Shown: positions 45,133 to 55,807, counted from the stretch's first letter. The stretch is 64,000 bases of DNA from Mesorhizobium xinjiangense (GCF_009749525.1 NZ_WOAC01000003.1:186001-250000); one strand, 5' to 3'. Notes: a model not told the origin generated them from the letters alone. Made by a program: numbers and translations.

Positions 45133-47025
45133 TTGGCCAACAAGACGGTATCCGCCGAGAGCGGCTCGATTTTCGCCACGCTGGGCAATCTGTGGCCCTA
45201 TATGTGGCCGGCCGACCGGCCTGACCTGAAGATGCGGGTTGTCTGGGCCACCGTCTTTCTCATCGTCGCCAAGCTCACAACGGTGCTGGTTCCCTATTTC
45301 TTCAAATGGGCCACCGAGGTGCTGTCGGGCGAGGGGGCCTCGCTGCCGAACTTGCCGGCCTTCCTGCTGGCGCCGGTCATGCTGGTGTTGGCCTACAATG
45401 CCGTGCGCATCGTGCAACTGGGCTTCAATCAACTGCGCGACGCGCTTTTTGCCCGGGTCGGCCAGCACGCGGTGCGCCAACTCGCCCACAAGACCTTCGT
45501 GCATATGCATGAGTTGTCGCTGCGCTTTCATCTTGAGCGGCGCACCGGCGGCTTGTCGCGCATCATCGAGCGCGGCGTGAAGGGCATCGAGACGATCGTG
45601 CGCTTCACAATCCTGAATACGCTGCCGACGGTGCTGGAATTCGCCCTGGTGGCGGTCATCTTCGCCGTCGCCTACAGCTGGGTCTATGTCGCCGTGATCG
45701 CCGTGACGGTCTGGCTCTACACCTGGTTCACCGTCAAGGCGAGCGACTGGCGCATCGTGATTCGCCAGCGGATGAACGATTCCGATACAGACGCCAACAC
45801 CAAGGCCGTCGATTCGCTGCTCAACTTCGAGACCGTCAAATATTTCAACAACGAAGCGATGGAGGCGCGGCGCTTCGACCATTCCATGGCGCGTTACGAG
45901 GAGGCGGCGACCAGGAACTGGACCTCGCTCGGCTGGCTCAATTTCGGCCAGGGGCTGATCTTCGGCGCCGGCATGGCGGTCATCATGTGCATGTCGGCCA
46001 TCGAGGTGCAGCGCGGCACGCATACGATCGGCGATTTCGTCTTCGTCAACGCCATGCTGATGCAACTCGCCGTGCCGCTCAATTTCATCGGCTTCATCTA
46101 CCGCGAAATCCGCCAGGGACTGACCGATATCGAGAACATGTTCGATCTGCTGGACGTCAAGGCCGAGGTCGTCGACAAGCCGGACGCCAGGCCGCTTTGC
46201 GTGGAAAAGGGCAGCGTGCGCTTCGACAATGTGCACTTTGCCTACGACTCCAACCGGCCGATCCTGAAGGGCATTTCCTTCGAGGTGCCGTCCGGCAAGA
46301 CGGTTGCGATCGTCGGCCCGTCGGGGGCCGGCAAGTCGACCATCTCGCGGCTCTTGTTCCGCTTCTACGACATCCAGGACGGGGCCATCACCATCGACGG
46401 CCAGGACGTCCGCGGCGTCACGCAGGAAAGCCTGCGCGCCGCGATCGGCATGGTTCCCCAGGACACGGTGCTGTTCAACGACACGGTGGCCTACAACATC
46501 CGCTACGGCCGCATGGACGCGACGGTGGACGAGATGAGACAAGCGGCCGAACTGGCGCAGATCGGCCCCTTTATCGAGAGCTTGCCGGAGGGCTACCGCA
46601 CCATGGTCGGCGAGCGCGGGCTGAAGCTTTCGGGGGGCGAAAAGCAGCGCGTGGCGATCGCCCGCACGATCCTGAAGGCGCCGCCGATCCTGATGCTCGA
46701 CGAGGCGACCTCGGCGCTCGACACGCAGACCGAGCAGGAAATCCAGGCCGCGCTCGACCTCGTCAGCCGCGGCCGCACGACGCTGGTGATTGCCCACCGC
46801 CTGTCGACGGTCATCGCGGCCGACGAGATCATCGTGCTTCAGGATGGTGCGATCGCCGAGCGCGGCACGCATCGCGACCTGCTCGACGCCAAGGGCCTCT
46901 ACGCGCAGATGTGGGACCGCCAGCGCGAGGCCACGGAGGCCGAGGAAAGGCTGCGCCGCGCCCGCGAGGAGGACGAGCTCGGCGTCGTCGTCAGGCGGCG
47001 CACCGAAGAAGTGGAAGCGTCTTAG
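45133..47025 (+). CDS. Atm1-type ABC transporter (glutathione/heavy-metal exporter family)
   Basis: A 630-residue fused ABC half-transporter. About six N-terminal helices (residues 35-320) precede the ATPase: Walker A GPSGAGKST, the signature LSGGEKQRVAIART, Walker B ILMLDEATSALD and the His-loop IAHRLST. HELSLRFHLERRTGGLSRII and NFETVKYFNNEAMEARRFD match the Atm1 group, which exports glutathione complexes of metals or iron-sulfur precursors. The start appears to be TTG, with GGGAG upstream. An ArsR gene directly precedes it. The TAG stop begins repeat copy E. Confidence 0.93.
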   Translation: MANKTVSAESGSIFATLGNLWPYMWPADRPDLKMRVVWATVFLIVAKLTTVLVPYFFKWATEVLSGEGASLPNLPAFLLAPVMLVLAYNAVRIVQLGFNQLRDALFARVGQHAVRQLAHKTFVHMHELSLRFHLERRTGGLSRIIERGVKGIETIVRFTILNTLPTVLEFALVAVIFAVAYSWVYVAVIAVTVWLYTWFTVKASDWRIVIRQRMNDSDTDANTKAVDSLLNFETVKYFNNEAMEARRFDHSMARYEEAATRNWTSLGWLNFGQGLIFGAGMAVIMCMSAIEVQRGTHTIGDFVFVNAMLMQLAVPLNFIGFIYREIRQGLTDIENMFDLLDVKAEVVDKPDARPLCVEKGSVRFDNVHFAYDSNRPILKGISFEVPSGKTVAIVGPSGAGKSTISRLLFRFYDIQDGAITIDGQDVRGVTQESLRAAIGMVPQDTVLFNDTVAYNIRYGRMDATVDEMRQAAELAQIGPFIESLPEGYRTMVGERGLKLSGGEKQRVAIARTILKAPPILMLDEATSALDTQTEQEIQAALDLVSRGRTTLVIAHRLSTVIAADEIIVLQDGAIAERGTHRDLLDAKGLYAQMWDRQREATEAEERLRRAREEDELGVVVRRRTEEVEAS

Positions 47026-47074
47026 AACATGTACCTTTCGCTCAAACGTTTCCGTTTGAAGCGAACGCGCTAGG
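47023..47074. repeat. Copy E (internally deleted) of the ~113-bp repeat
   Basis: Starts TAGAACATGTACCTTTCGCT, then CAAACG-TTTC-CGTTTGAAGC and ends GAACGCGCTAG. It joins one half of the left hairpin to one half of the right hairpin, so about 60 bp of the centre are missing. Its first TAG is the stop codon of the Atm1 gene, which here uses the opposite end of the element from porin 1 and rarD. Confidence 0.88.
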
Positions 47075-47159
47075 TTCGTTGAGGCGACGATGCCTTGATG
47101 TCACGCATCTCGTCGAACTAATGTGGCGCGTACCGACACGGTCAGTGCGAGGTGCCAAA

Positions 47160-47624
47160 TTGCCGAATAGCCATGAACTCGTCGCGCTCTATTTGAAGGT
47201 CTTGCGGGGCTGGAACGACAGAAGCGCGAAGTCGATGGCGGAATGCTTCGCCGACGAGGGTGTGTTGATCGGCTTTGATGGCAGCCTTGTTGCAGGCCGC
47301 CGCGCTATCGAAGAACACCTTGACACGATCTTTGCCGATCACCCCACCCCGGCATTCGTCGCGATCGTGCGTGCGACCCGGGAGATCGGGGGTGTCGGAA
47401 TCGTGCGAGCGGATGTCGGCATGGTCCCGCCCGGACAGAGCGGAATCAATCCTGCCGCCAACGCACGACAGACCCTCGTGGCACGGGAGGTCGATGGAGG
47501 CTGGAAGAGCGAGCTCTTCCAGAATACGCCTGCTGCTCTGCATTGGGATGACGAAGGGCGGGAGAGATTGTCGGCCGAATTGGATGCCGCGTTCAAGGAG
47601 CGCGGCCCGCTTCCCGACGCGTAG
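47160..47624 (+). CDS. SgcJ/EcaC (SnoaL-like) family protein
   Basis: A 154-residue NTF2-fold protein with HELVALYLKVLRGWNDRSAK, GVLIGFDGSLVAGRRAIEEH and GINPAANARQTLVAR, as in the SgcJ/EcaC family of unknown function. I prefer the TTG start at 47160 (GCGAGGTG is 7-8 bases upstream, and the family usually begins MPNSHEL here). An ATG at 47121 and a GTG at 47145 are in-frame alternatives. It is downstream of repeat copy E. Confidence 0.75.
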   Translation: MPNSHELVALYLKVLRGWNDRSAKSMAECFADEGVLIGFDGSLVAGRRAIEEHLDTIFADHPTPAFVAIVRATREIGGVGIVRADVGMVPPGQSGINPAANARQTLVAREVDGGWKSELFQNTPAALHWDDEGRERLSAELDAAFKERGPLPDA

Positions 47625-47712
47625 GCCAACTCGATGCCCGCCGCCTCGCATTGCGGGGGCGGGGCGTTTCGGCTAAGCATCGCGCGTCGACAACCGGAAT
47701 CTGCGCTGCGCC

Positions 47713-48411
47713 ATGAGCCTCCAGGAGACCATTCGCAACACGTTCGTGCCCATTCACCGCGAGGGATGGGTCTTTATCGCCGCGTTCGCCGGTGTCACGG
47801 TGCTGCTCGGCGTGTTCTCGACCAATCTGTTCTGGATCGGACTGATCCTGACGGCGTGGTGCGCCTACTTCTTCCGCGATCCCGAGCGTGTCACTCCAGT
47901 CGACGACCGGCTGGTCATCTCGTCGGCTGATGGTGTGGTCTCGGCGGTCGGACCGGCCGTGCCGCCGCGCGAACTCGATCTGGGCGCCGGGGAGCGTCTG
48001 CGTGTCTCCGTCTTCATGAATGTCTTTTCGTGCCATGTGAACCGCGCGCCGGTGCGCGGCCGCATCGCGCGGATCGAACACCGTGCCGGCAAGTTCCTGA
48101 ATGCCGAGCTGGACAAGGCGAGCGCGGAAAACGAGCGCAACGGGCTCGTCATCGAAAGCCCCAACGGGCCGGTCGCTGTGGTGCAGATCGCCGGGCTGGT
48201 GGCGCGCCGCATCCTTTGCTTCGTCGAGGAGGGCACGGACATCCCGGTGGGCGAGCGCTTCGGTCTGATCCGTTTCGGCTCGCGCGTCGACATCTATCTG
48301 CCTGAGGGCGCAATGGCCCGCGTGGCGCCGGGCCAGACGGCCGTGGCGGGCGAGACCGTCATCGCCGAGTTTGGCGGCCCGGCGGCGGCGCCCCTGATTC
48401 GCGTATCGTGA
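47713..48411 (+). CDS. psd: Phosphatidylserine decarboxylase (short form)
   Basis: A 232-residue pyruvoyl enzyme that makes phosphatidylethanolamine from phosphatidylserine. The self-cleavage motif is GS in [14 protein letters not shown]-terminal hydrophobic helices (residues ~18-50) anchor it. [17 protein letters not shown] is the conserved domain core. Its stop overlaps the pssA GTG start by 4 bases, so the two phospholipid genes are coupled. Confidence 0.96.
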   Translation: MSLQETIRNTFVPIHREGWVFIAAFAGVTVLLGVFSTNLFWIGLILTAWCAYFFRDPERVTPVDDRLVISSADGVVSAVGPAVPPRELDLGAGERLRVSVFMNVFSCHVNRAPVRGRIARIEHRAGKFLNAELDKASAENERNGLVIESPNGPVAVVQIAGLVARRILCFVEEGTDIPVGERFGLIRFGSRVDIYLPEGAMARVAPGQTAVAGETVIAEFGGPAAAPLIRVS

Positions 48412-49232
48412 ACCCGATGGGCGCAGACAGGCAGCCGAACACGAACGGCGAAACGGCCAGGGATCCGCGCGGCGCCCGGTTCCGCCAGATGCCGTTGCGG
48501 CTGATTGTCCCGAACCTGATCACGGTGCTCGCCATTTGCGCCGGGCTGACCGGCATCAGGCTGGCATTCGAGCACCGCATCGAGATGGCGATCGCCATGG
48601 TTTTGCTGGCGGCCTTCCTCGACGGTGTCGACGGCCGCGTCGCGCGCGCGCTCAAGGCGACGTCGAATTTCGGCGCCCAGATGGATTCGCTGGCCGACAT
48701 CGTCAATTTCGGTGTCGCGCCGGGGCTCGTCCTTTACGCTTTCATCCTTGATCGCATCGGCTCGCCGGGCTGGATCGCCGCGCTCCTGTTCGCCATTGCC
48801 TGCGGCCTGCGCCTGGCGCGTTTCAACGTCATGGCCGACGATCCCGCCAGCACTGGCTGGCGGGCCGACTATTTCGTCGGCGTGCCGGCGCCGGCCGGTG
48901 CGATGCTGGTGCTGCTGCCGGCCTATCTGAGTTTCGTCGGCGTGCCGCATTCGCTGGTCTTCGCCTGGATTTCCTGCATCTTCACCCTGGTCGTGGCCGC
49001 CCTTCTCGTCAGCCGCATTCCGGTCTGGTCGGGCAAGAGCACCGGCGCGCGCATCCGCTCGGACTACGTGGTGCCCCTGATGCTGGGCGTGGTGCTCTTC
49101 GTTCTCCTTCTCAGCACCTATCCCTGGCACACCATGACTGTCTCGGCGCTGCTCTATCTGGTCTTTCTGCCGCTAAGCTATCGCGCCTACAGCCGCCGCG
49201 AGGCGGCCGAGAGCGAAACCGGTGGCCCGTAG
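48408..49232 (+). CDS. pssA: CDP-diacylglycerol--serine O-phosphatidyltransferase
   Basis: A 274-residue membrane CDP-alcohol phosphotransferase that makes phosphatidylserine. The signature is [20 protein letters not shown], then [14 protein letters not shown] (DGxxAR...GxxxD...D). About eight helices follow. The start is GTG at 48408 (overlap GTGA with psd); an ATG three codons later is possible. Confidence 0.95.
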   Translation: MNPMGADRQPNTNGETARDPRGARFRQMPLRLIVPNLITVLAICAGLTGIRLAFEHRIEMAIAMVLLAAFLDGVDGRVARALKATSNFGAQMDSLADIVNFGVAPGLVLYAFILDRIGSPGWIAALLFAIACGLRLARFNVMADDPASTGWRADYFVGVPAPAGAMLVLLPAYLSFVGVPHSLVFAWISCIFTLVVAALLVSRIPVWSGKSTGARIRSDYVVPLMLGVVLFVLLLSTYPWHTMTVSALLYLVFLPLSYRAYSRREAAESETGGP

Positions 49233-49281
49233 GCGAGGTGAGCCGCCGCGCGCCACAGTCATCAACCACAGGAGCCCTTGC

Positions 49282-49626
49282 ATGACCATTCGCCGCATCG
49301 AACCCGGAAAGCGCATGAGCCAGGCCGTCATTCACGGCAACACGGTCTATCTGGCCGGCCAGGTCGGCAAGCCGGGCACCGGCGTAGGCGAGCAGACCGA
49401 GGCCATCCTCGCCTCCATCGACCGTCTTCTGGCCGAGGCTGGTACCGACAAGTCGAAACTGCTGCAGGCGACCATCTGGCTTGCCGATATGCGCGATTTC
49501 GAGGCCATGAACGCGATCTGGGACGCCTGGATCGATCCGGCCAACCCGCCCGCCCGCGCGGCCGGCGAGGCCCGGCTTGCCACGCCGCAACATCTCGTCG
49601 AGATCATCGTCGTCGCCGCGCTCTGA
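49282..49626 (+). CDS. RidA family protein (2-iminobutanoate/2-iminopropanoate deaminase type)
   Basis: A 114-residue RidA protein that hydrolyses reactive enamines/imines. Conserved marks are VYLAGQVG, GEQTEAILASIDRLLAEAGT and NPPARAAGEARLATPQHLVE with the substrate-binding Arg and Glu. CAGGAG precedes the ATG. It lies downstream of pssA in the same direction. Confidence 0.93.
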   Translation: MTIRRIEPGKRMSQAVIHGNTVYLAGQVGKPGTGVGEQTEAILASIDRLLAEAGTDKSKLLQATIWLADMRDFEAMNAIWDAWIDPANPPARAAGEARLATPQHLVEIIVVAAL

Positions 49627-49709
49627 TCGCCGCGGCGCGCGGCTGAACGAACGTCTTGCCGGTCCCCGGCATCCGTGATTGTCTTGCTTCCTTCACGGGA
49701 GGAAGACCA

Positions 49710-50216
49710 ATGGATGCCGAAGCCCTCAAGGACCTGCAGGCGCCGATCAAGGCACGCTACCGCGACAATCCCGATGCCGGGCTGATCGTGCTGAAGGCAC
49801 AGGGCCGGCTCGACGATGCGAGTATCGCCTGCAAGGTGGAAACCGGCCGCGCCATGGCGGTCGCCGGCCTTCATCCGGCGACCGGCGGCTCGGGTGCGGA
49901 ATTGTGCTCGGGCGACATGCTGCTCGAGGCGCTGGTCGCCTGTGCCGGCGTCACCATGAAGGCCGTCGCAACGGCGCTTGAGTTCCGCCTTGCCGATGCG
50001 AAGGTCAGCGCGGAAGGCGACCTCGATTTCCGCGGCACGCTCGGTGTCGACAGGCAGGCGCCTGTGGGCTTCAAGGCGATCCGGCTTAATTTCGAGCTTG
50101 ATACCGACGAGCCGCAGGAGCGTGTCGACACGCTCCTGAAGCTCACCGAGCGCTATTGCGTCGTCTTCCAGACGCTCAATTCACAGCCCGAATTGTCGGT
50201 GTCCGTGAAGGCGTGA
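49710..50216 (+). CDS. OsmC family peroxiredoxin-like protein
   Basis: A 168-residue OsmC/Ohr-fold protein. Two cysteines that usually form the peroxidatic pair are in ALVACAGVTMKAVATAL and LTERYCVVFQTL. It probably reduces organic hydroperoxides or related substrates. The start MDAEALK follows GGGAGGAAGA. It is close to RidA on the same strand. Confidence 0.9.
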   Translation: MDAEALKDLQAPIKARYRDNPDAGLIVLKAQGRLDDASIACKVETGRAMAVAGLHPATGGSGAELCSGDMLLEALVACAGVTMKAVATALEFRLADAKVSAEGDLDFRGTLGVDRQAPVGFKAIRLNFELDTDEPQERVDTLLKLTERYCVVFQTLNSQPELSVSVKA

Positions 50217-50228
50217 GCCGTCTTGGCG

Positions 50229-50870
50229 TCAATTCGTGGCGAAGCAGTAGAACAGGCCGTCGCCGCCGGTGCCGCGCAGCGCTTCCTGGCTGCAGCCGCC
50301 GCGCGAGGGATGCGACGAGTTCCACGATTTCGACGGCGCGTCGTCGCGCAATCCCATGCGGTCGTGATGGCCGACCATCGCCGCGCCCTCCGCGCCATTC
50401 ATCGTCCAGTCGCCGCAGGTCTGGTCGGCGGCAAGCGTTCCGTCCGGCAGCGATCCTGTCAGAATGTCGTGCCGGTTCGGATCGTCGCCGCGGCCATTGA
50501 CCATGCTGCCGCTCTCGTCGAGCGCCGTTTCCTTGCTGATGGCGTTTGCGTCACTATGCAGAGATGCGACATCGTCGGCGATCTTCTCGCCCTTCTGGTT
50601 GAACCAAGGGCCGCTGCCGATGCGGTCGCGGGCGTTTTCCGTGCTCGTCGACAGATAGGCGCGCCAGGTCTTGCCGGTGACGCCGGCGGCCTCGGCCAGG
50701 CTGGCGCAATGGGCGTCCGCGCCCTCCGGCCCGCCCAGATCGGCGCCGCTGCCGGGGCCGGCGCTGGTGACGAAGAAGCTCATCGTGGTGTCCTGGGCCT
50801 GAGCCGGGGCATGGGCCGCGGCGATCGCCAGGGCAAGACCCGAGGCTGCGAGAAGCAATTTCATGGGCAT
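50229..50870 (-). CDS. Exported lectin-like (C-type lectin fold) protein
   Basis: A 213-residue exported protein. Signal peptide MPMKLLLAASGLALAIAAAH ends APAQAQ. The body has HCASLAEAAGVTGKTWRAYL, GPWFNQKGEKIADDVASLH, NRHDILTGSLPDG, TCGDWTMNGAEGAAMVGHHD and a last GGDGLFYCFATN. The cysteines and W/G pattern match bacterial proteins of the collagen-endostatin/C-type-lectin-like fold. It may bind sugars or act in the periplasm; function unknown. Confidence 0.75.
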   Translation of the reverse strand: MPMKLLLAASGLALAIAAAHAPAQAQDTTMSFFVTSAGPGSGADLGGPEGADAHCASLAEAAGVTGKTWRAYLSTSTENARDRIGSGPWFNQKGEKIADDVASLHSDANAISKETALDESGSMVNGRGDDPNRHDILTGSLPDGTLAADQTCGDWTMNGAEGAAMVGHHDRMGLRDDAPSKSWNSSHPSRGGCSQEALRGTGGDGLFYCFATN

Positions 50871-50972
50871 GTCTGCGTCCTCCCGGTGGAGCCAAATCCC
50901 CGCCTGCTCCCGGAGGCTAGCCAGTCCGCCGTCGCGCGGCCAATCAAGTCTGTGTGTGGCCGGGCCGAGGAC

Positions 50973-51722
50973 CTATTCTGGCAGGCGATAGGCCAGGAAT
51001 TTCCGCTCCCGCGCGTCGAAGATGAGGCCGGTCTCGGTCAATGCCGGGTTTGCAAGCTGCAGGATATTTTCGGCGATCTCGGAAGGATGCGGCAGCGTGT
51101 CCGGGTTCTCGCCCGGCATCGCCAGCGCGCGCATGGCGGTTCGCGTGGCGCCCGGGTTCACCGAATTGATGCACAGGGCAAGATTCTTCGTCTCGTCGGC
51201 CCAGGAGCGGGCCAGCGCCTCGACGGCGGCTTTGGAGGCGGCATAGGGGCCCCAGTAGGCGCGCGCCGAATGCGCCGCACCGGAAGACATGATGATGGCG
51301 CGCCCGGCGTCCGACTGGCGCAGCAAGGGATCGACCGAGCGGATCAGCCGCCATGTGCTCGTCACGTTGATCGCCATGACGCGCTCGAACACCTTTGCCT
51401 CCACATGAGAGACGGGAGCAATGACGCCCAGGATGCCGGCATTGGCCACCAGCACGTCGAGCTTTCCCCAGCGCTCGTGAATGGCCCCGCCAAGCCGATC
51501 GATCCCGGCCATGTCGGTGAGGTCGAGCGGCACCAGGGTGGCCTCGCCCTTGCCGTCCGCCTTGATCTCGTCGTCGAGTTCCTCCAGCCCGCCGACGGTG
51601 CGCGCCACGGCGACGACATGGGCGCCGGCCGCGGCCAAGCCCCTGGCGATGAAATAGCCGATGCCCCGCGATGCGCCGGTAACCAGCGCGACGCGGCCGG
51701 TAAGATGGAGTTTGTCCTGCAT
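50973..51722 (-). CDS. Short-chain dehydrogenase/reductase (SDR)
   Basis: A 249-residue classical SDR. The NAD(P) motif is ALVTGASRGIGYFIARGL, then VLVANAGILGV, and the catalytic residues are in IIMSSGAAHSARAYWGPYAA, then SKAAVEALAR (Ser...Tyr-x3-Lys). C-terminal IFDARERKFLAYRLPE is unusual in detail. The substrate is unknown. It lies upstream of the lectin-like gene. Confidence 0.92.
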   Translation of the reverse strand: MQDKLHLTGRVALVTGASRGIGYFIARGLAAAGAHVVAVARTVGGLEELDDEIKADGKGEATLVPLDLTDMAGIDRLGGAIHERWGKLDVLVANAGILGVIAPVSHVEAKVFERVMAINVTSTWRLIRSVDPLLRQSDAGRAIIMSSGAAHSARAYWGPYAASKAAVEALARSWADETKNLALCINSVNPGATRTAMRALAMPGENPDTLPHPSEIAENILQLANPALTETGLIFDARERKFLAYRLPE

Positions 51723-51861
51723 CGAAGCCTTCCGTTGCGGGGTGAAGCTGAAGTCTTATTGCCGCAGCGGCGGCACCGCGACCCGATAGTACAAATATCG
51801 CGCGAGTGAAACCCGCCGCCCGGCTTGAAGTTGGCACTTCTGCGGCCTACATCTATCTCGG

Positions 51862-51910
51862 CCGGGACGACCCGGACCTTTTCCCGAAAATTGATGAGGA
51901 CGACCTCGTC
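51862..51910 (+). promoter_or_regulatory. Guanidine-II riboswitch (mini-ykkC) upstream of the SMR gene
   Basis: Two hairpins both have the ACGA (ACGR) tetraloop that defines this class. The first is CCGGG-ACGA-CCCGG (51862-51875). The second is GATGAGG-ACGA-CCTCGTC (51893-51910; one G-T pair). Seventeen bases separate them. The SMR gene, of the guanidinium exporter (Gdx/SugE) family that this switch normally controls, starts 20 bases after the second hairpin. Guanidine binding is expected to expose the ribosome binding site. Confidence 0.9.
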
Positions 51911-51929
51911 GCCAGCAATGGAGATGAGA

Positions 51930-52247
51930 ATGGCTTGGATTGTCCTTGTCGCCGCCGGTCTGTTCGAGATCGGCTGGGCGATTGGTCTGAAATACACCGA
52001 AGGCTTCACCCGGCTGTGGCCGAGCATCGGCACGGTTGCGTCGATGACCGTCAGCTTCGGCCTGCTCGGCCTGGCCCTGCGCACTCTGCCGCTCGGCACG
52101 GCCTATGCGGTGTGGACCGGGATTGGAACGATCGGCACCGTCACGCTCGGCATTCTGCTCTTCCAGGAATCGGCCGATATCGTGCGCATCGCCTGCATCG
52201 GCCTGATCGTCGCCGGTATCGCCGGGCTGAAGCTCGTGGCGCATTGA
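51930..52247 (+). CDS. gdx: Small multidrug-resistance protein, guanidinium exporter (Gdx/SugE) type
   Basis: A 105-residue SMR protein with four helices. It starts [20 protein letters not shown] and has the conserved Glu in LFEIGWA, with [20 protein letters not shown] after it, matching the Gdx/SugE branch rather than EmrE. It exports guanidinium (and some quaternary amines). A guanidine-II riboswitch lies directly upstream, which strongly supports this role. Start: MAWIV at 51930, after GGAG. Confidence 0.92.
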   Translation: MAWIVLVAAGLFEIGWAIGLKYTEGFTRLWPSIGTVASMTVSFGLLGLALRTLPLGTAYAVWTGIGTIGTVTLGILLFQESADIVRIACIGLIVAGIAGLKLVAH

Positions 52248-52284
52248 TCCGGCGTGGCCGCATCTATCGGCCGCAGATCCCGGC

Positions 52285-53787
<1,503 letters not shown>

Positions 53788-53838
53788 CGCGGGCCGCCTT
53801 TCGGACGGGTTGGTCCTTTGCGCGCCGCTGACAAGCGG

Positions 53839-54381
53839 CTAATTGCTCGTTTCGCCTGCCGTCTGCTCGTCCTCAGGCGACAGCCTCTCCAGGATCGAAT
53901 TTTCCGGGTCGTCCGGCAGCATGTTCTGCAGCGTCACGCCCACGCCTTCGAGCAGCGGGCGCGACTTCGCCTCCGAAACCCAGGCCGGCTTGTTGTCAGC
54001 CACAAGCCAGTCGAAGAACAACAATGCCACGGCGACGACCAGAATGCCACGCGCCGCGCCGTAGACGAAGCCCAGTGTGCGGTCGAGCGCGCCGACGCGG
54101 CTGTCGATGATGAAGTCGGCGACCTTCATCGTAATCACCGTCACGATGATCAGCGCGATGACGAACACGACGGCGGCCGACGCTCCCAGCGCCAGTTGCG
54201 CATGGCTTATATAGGGAGCCACATAGGGCAGCACCAAGGGGTAAAGATAATAGGCCGCCGCCGCCGCGGCGATCCAGGACGCCACCGACAGAACTTCGCG
54301 CGAGAAACCGCGCACCATGGCAAGAATGGCCGAGATCAGGGTGAAGCCGACGAGAATTCCGTCAAGCAGCGTTATCGGCAT
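53839..54381 (-). CDS. cvpA: CvpA family membrane protein
   Basis: A 180-residue CvpA-family protein with about four helices; MPITLLDGILVGFTLISAIL is the usual start, followed by VRGFSREVLSVASWIAA. Family members affect colicin V production and envelope stress; the exact role is unclear. It lies 51 bp ahead of purF, a common neighbour. The start was put at MPITLL, since the 54 codons before it overlap radA. Confidence 0.93.
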   Translation of the reverse strand: MPITLLDGILVGFTLISAILAMVRGFSREVLSVASWIAAAAAAYYLYPLVLPYVAPYISHAQLALGASAAVVFVIALIIVTVITMKVADFIIDSRVGALDRTLGFVYGAARGILVVAVALLFFDWLVADNKPAWVSEAKSRPLLEGVGVTLQNMLPDDPENSILERLSPEDEQTAGETSN

Positions 54382-54409
54382 AGTCGCTCCATCCTTGTCC
54401 CGCGCCGCC

Positions 54410-55807
54410 TCAATCTTCCTCGCGGCTGCGCCGGGGCCCCGCAATCCGGGCCACGAGATCGCCCAGCCCCTCCGGCTGGAAGCTCCCATTCGCGATGCCG
54501 CCCACCGCGTCGCCGCTGCCCGCAGGCAGGACCGCGCGGCCAAAGCCCAGCTTCTCCGCCTCCTTCAACCGCTGCTGCGCATGCGCGACAGGCCTGATGG
54601 CGCCGGAAAGGCTGATTTCGCCGAAATAGACGCAATCCGCTGGCAGGGCAAGTCCGGTGAGCGACGAAACAAGCGCAGCCGCCACGGCGAGATCGGCCGC
54701 CGGCTCGGTAATGCGATAGCCTCCGGCGACGTTGAGATAGACGTCGTGGGTCGCGAAGCGGACGCCGCAATGGGCTTCGAGCACCGCCAGGATCATCGAA
54801 AGCCGTGCCGAATCCCAGCCGACGACGGCGCGCCGCGGCGTGCCGAGCGGGGAAGGGGCAACGAGCGCCTGGATCTCGACGAGCACCGGCCGCGTGCCTT
54901 CCATCCCGGCGAAAACGGCTGCACCCGGCGCCTTGGCGCTTCGCTCGCCCAGAAACAGTTCCGACGGATTGGCCACTTCGCGCAGCCCCTTGTCCGACAT
55001 TTCGAAGACGCCGATCTCGTCGGTCGGCCCAAAACGGTTCTTCACCGTGCGCAGGATACGGTAGTGATGGCCGCCTTCGCCTTCGAAATAGAGCACGCCG
55101 TCGACCATGTGCTCGACCACACGCGGTCCGGCGATCTGGCCTTCCTTCGTCACATGGCCGACCAGCACGATCGCCGCACCGGTCGATTTGGCGTAGCGGA
55201 TCAGCGCTTGTGCGGAGCTGCGCACCTGGGTCACGGTTCCCGGCGCGGAGTCGGCAAGGTCGGTCCACAGGGTCTGGATGGAATCGATGATGACGAGGTC
55301 CGGCCGCCTGCCGTCGGAAATCGTCGCCAGTATATCTTCGACATTGGTCTCGGCGGCAAGCTCCACCGACGTGTCGGCCGCTCCGAGGCGCTGCGCGCGC
55401 AGGCGGATCTGGGCCACCGCCTCCTCGCCGGAGACATAGACGATGCGGTGGCCGTGGCGCGCCAGCGCGGCGGCGGCCTGGGTGAGCAGCGTCGACTTGC
55501 CGATGCCGGGGTCGCCACCGACCAGCAGGGCCGACCCGCGCACGAAGCCGCCGCCTGTCGCGCGGTCGAGCTCTGCGATGCCGCTGGCGATGCGCGGCGC
55601 GTCCTCGATGTCGCCCGAAAGATTGGTCAGCGCGACGACACGGCCCTTGCGTGCGCTGCGCATCGAGGCTGGTCCCGCCCCGATGCCGCCCGAGGTGCCT
55701 TCCTCGACCAGCGTGTTCCATTCGCCGCAGGCGTCGCATTTGCCCGCCCAACGCGTATGCACGGTGCCGCAATTCTGGCAGACGAACTGGATGCGCGATT
55801 TGGCCAT
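54410..55807 (-). CDS. radA: DNA repair protein RadA
   Basis: A 465-residue RadA/Sms helicase that acts in recombination branch migration. Order: zinc finger (CQNCG...CDACG; residues 10-30), RecA-like ATPase with Walker A GGDPGIGKSTL, the RadA-specific KNRFGPTDEIG, and a C-terminal Lon-like domain. The ATG overlaps the alr stop (TGATG). cvpA follows after 28 bp. Confidence 0.96.
   Translation of the reverse strand: MAKSRIQFVCQNCGTVHTRWAGKCDACGEWNTLVEEGTSGGIGAGPASMRSARKGRVVALTNLSGDIEDAPRIASGIAELDRATGGGFVRGSALLVGGDPGIGKSTLLTQAAAALARHGHRIVYVSGEEAVAQIRLRAQRLGAADTSVELAAETNVEDILATISDGRRPDLVIIDSIQTLWTDLADSAPGTVTQVRSSAQALIRYAKSTGAAIVLVGHVTKEGQIAGPRVVEHMVDGVLYFEGEGGHHYRILRTVKNRFGPTDEIGVFEMSDKGLREVANPSELFLGERSAKAPGAAVFAGMEGTRPVLVEIQALVAPSPLGTPRRAVVGWDSARLSMILAVLEAHCGVRFATHDVYLNVAGGYRITEPAADLAVAAALVSSLTGLALPADCVYFGEISLSGAIRPVAHAQQRLKEAEKLGFGRAVLPAGSGDAVGGIANGSFQPEGLGDLVARIAGPRRSREED

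Noticed and set aside
51825-51929. Longer N-terminus for the SMR protein
   Set aside because: It would translate through the riboswitch hairpins; the SMR family starts at [13 protein letters not shown].
52256-52272. GGCCG/CGGCC hairpin between the SMR gene and purF as a terminator
   Set aside because: The stem is only 5 bp with no U-tract on either strand.
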